64,000 bases of DNA from Paraburkholderia solitsugae. Its GTDB lineage: Bacteria; Pseudomonadota; Gammaproteobacteria; Burkholderiales; Burkholderiaceae. Where the stretch lies: positions 1 to 64,000 of the forward strand of contig NZ_WOEY01000053.1 of NCBI RefSeq assembly GCF_013177695.1. The letters are read 5' to 3'. Position numbers and translations under genes: made by a program. Positions 62,865 to 64,000 of the stretch are shown piece after piece. The notes beneath the pieces are model-generated. The model did no database searches and had not been told where the DNA came from. It saw only the letters and a list, made by a program, of their open reading frames with translations. Each line of letters starts with the position of its first letter. The first letter of the stretch is position 1.

Positions 62865-63779
62865 CTATCCCTTGACGGCGCCAGACGCAATGCCGCGCAC
62901 AAACCAGCGGCCCGAAATGAAGTAGACCGCCAGCGGCACCATGGAGGTCAGAATGGTCGCCGCCATATTGACGTTATAGAGCCTCTCGCCGGTCGTCGTG
63001 TTGATGATGTTGTTCAATTGCACCGTCATTGGCAGGTTCTTCGTGCCGGCGAACACCAGGCCGAGAATGAAATCGTTCCAGATGCCCGTCACCTGCATGA
63101 TGACCGCGACGACAATGATCGGTGTGGACATCGGCAGCATCAGTTGCAAAAAGATGCGCCAGAAGCCGCCGCCGTCAATACGAGCCGCGTTGAACAGTTC
63201 CTGCGGAATCGACGCGTAGTAGTTGCGAAACAGCAGCGTCATCACCGGCATGCCGAAGATGGTGTGAATCACCACGATACCCGGCAGCGAACTGAACAGA
63301 TGCACGCTCGCGAGCACGTGCACGAGCGGATAGACCATCACCTGCACGGGAATGAAGGCGCCCATCAGCAATACGCCAAACAGCAGCCCGGCCCCGCGCG
63401 GCCGCCAGAACGACAGCGCATAGCCGTTCACCGCGCCAACCATGATCGACAACACCGTGCTGGGCACGACGATACGCACTGAATTCCAGAAACCGACCTG
63501 AATGCCGTTGCAATCGAGCCCCGTACAGGCGGACTGCCACGCGGCGCTCCATGCGTCGAGTGTGAAATGCGTGGGAAAAGCGAGCAGATTGCCGAGGCGG
63601 ATCTCGCTCATCGGCTTAACCGATGTGACGAGCATCACGTACAACGGCAGCAGGAAGAACAACGCGGCGGTGAGCAGAAACGCATAGACACCGAGGCGTG
63701 CGGGTGTAAAAGCACGGCGGCGGCGGCGCGTACGGCTCGGCGTACCGCCCTTCAGTGGAGGACTGAGCGTGTTCATCAC
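62865..63779 (-). CDS. Sugar ABC transporter permease (MalG type)
   Basis: 304 residues: about six membrane segments, a cytoplasmic N-terminus rich in Arg, and the EAA-type loop YYASIPQELFNAARIDGGGF that docks onto the ATPase. The C-terminus (RWFVRGIASGAVKG) is typical of MalG-like proteins. Inner-membrane half of the channel for a monosaccharide, disaccharide or polyol. The start overlaps the stop of the other permease by four bases (63776-63779). Confidence 0.92.
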   Translation of the reverse strand: MMNTLSPPLKGGTPSRTRRRRRAFTPARLGVYAFLLTAALFFLLPLYVMLVTSVKPMSEIRLGNLLAFPTHFTLDAWSAAWQSACTGLDCNGIQVGFWNSVRIVVPSTVLSIMVGAVNGYALSFWRPRGAGLLFGVLLMGAFIPVQVMVYPLVHVLASVHLFSSLPGIVVIHTIFGMPVMTLLFRNYYASIPQELFNAARIDGGGFWRIFLQLMLPMSTPIIVVAVIMQVTGIWNDFILGLVFAGTKNLPMTVQLNNIINTTTGERLYNVNMAATILTSMVPLAVYFISGRWFVRGIASGAVKG

Positions 63780-64000
63780 ACCTCCTTGCGCAACGCAGCG
63801 CGGCTGCGTGCATAGAAGAACGGCGCGAGAATCGCCAACACCGTTGCCAGTAGCACGATCGATGCGGCTGACGCCAAGCCGATATTCGCGCGGCCGAACA
63901 GGTAATCCATGATGAATTTCGCCGGCACTTCGCTCGCTGTGCCGGGCCCGCCTTGCGTCATCGCAACCACGGCGTCGTAGAGCTTGACGACCATCACGAA
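63776..64000 (-). CDS. Sugar ABC transporter permease (MalF type), C-terminal part, cut by the window edge
   Basis: 74 residues of the C-terminal end, running off the right edge. VKLYDAVVAMTQGGPGTAS is the conserved late block of MalF-type permeases, followed by the last membrane segment (SAASIVLLATVLAILAPFFYA). Pairs with the MalG-type permease downstream. A substrate-binding protein gene would be expected beyond the window. Confidence 0.88.
   Translation of the reverse strand, partial: FVMVVKLYDAVVAMTQGGPGTASEVPAKFIMDYLFGRANIGLASAASIVLLATVLAILAPFFYARSRAALRKEV

Overview
The window is a high-GC chromosomal segment that looks like Paraburkholderia/Burkholderia (Betaproteobacteria). The reasons are the codon usage, the paired porin and two-component genes, the NodT-type RND efflux operon, the DUF1634/TSUP pair, the doubled YceI genes behind a cytochrome b561, and a dispersed repeat familiar from Paraburkholderia genomes. 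All family names come from reading the translations; no database was searched. I saw no tRNA, rRNA, CRISPR array, phage module or replication origin.

Region by region. 1-7.4 kb is a mobile-element zone. It holds a transposase start running off the left edge, two c-di-GMP enzymes (GGDEF-EAL and GGDEF), and a dispersed repeat split by an IS701-family element whose transposase gene is itself split by an IS110/IS1111-type element. 7.6-15 kb holds a hybrid histidine kinase, a DUF72 protein, a GDSL lipoprotein, and a phosphoesterase/di-haem peroxidase pair whose second gene carries an in-frame amber codon. 15-22 kb holds a porin remnant, an exported protein, a GntR-TSUP-DUF1634 operon behind two large perfect dyads, and an OmpR/EnvZ-like pair. 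22-28.8 kb holds an ArsB-like transporter, cytochrome b561 with two YceI proteins, a BON protein, a full porin and a PEBP-like protein.

28.9-38.6 kb is the most interesting part: a catabolic cluster with two paralogous MmgE/PrpD proteins that resemble fungal cis-aconitate decarboxylase, LeuC- and LeuD-like hydratase subunits, a PrpB/PEP-mutase-type lyase, an MFS carrier, an exported hydrolase and a divergent GntR regulator. A shared AT-rich motif sits at three of its promoters. The gene set implies dehydration or decarboxylation, rehydration, then retro-aldol cleavage of an unsaturated di- or tricarboxylate, with no synthase or CoA-transferase present.

39-49 kb holds DNA polymerase IV and a five-gene efflux operon (RND pump, adaptor, outer-membrane factor, response regulator, sensor kinase), all on the minus strand. 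49.5-54.2 kb is an acid-sugar module: an enolase-superfamily dehydratase divergent from LysR, a DapA-family aldolase and an MFS carrier. 54-60.4 kb holds a VOC protein with a divergent LysR, a SulP transporter, a candidate 32-residue membrane protein, an ABM monooxygenase, a broken MFS gene, a 21-bp perfect hairpin and a RIO-type kinase. 60.5-64 kb is a sugar ABC operon (two permeases, ATPase, LacI regulator), cut by the right edge.
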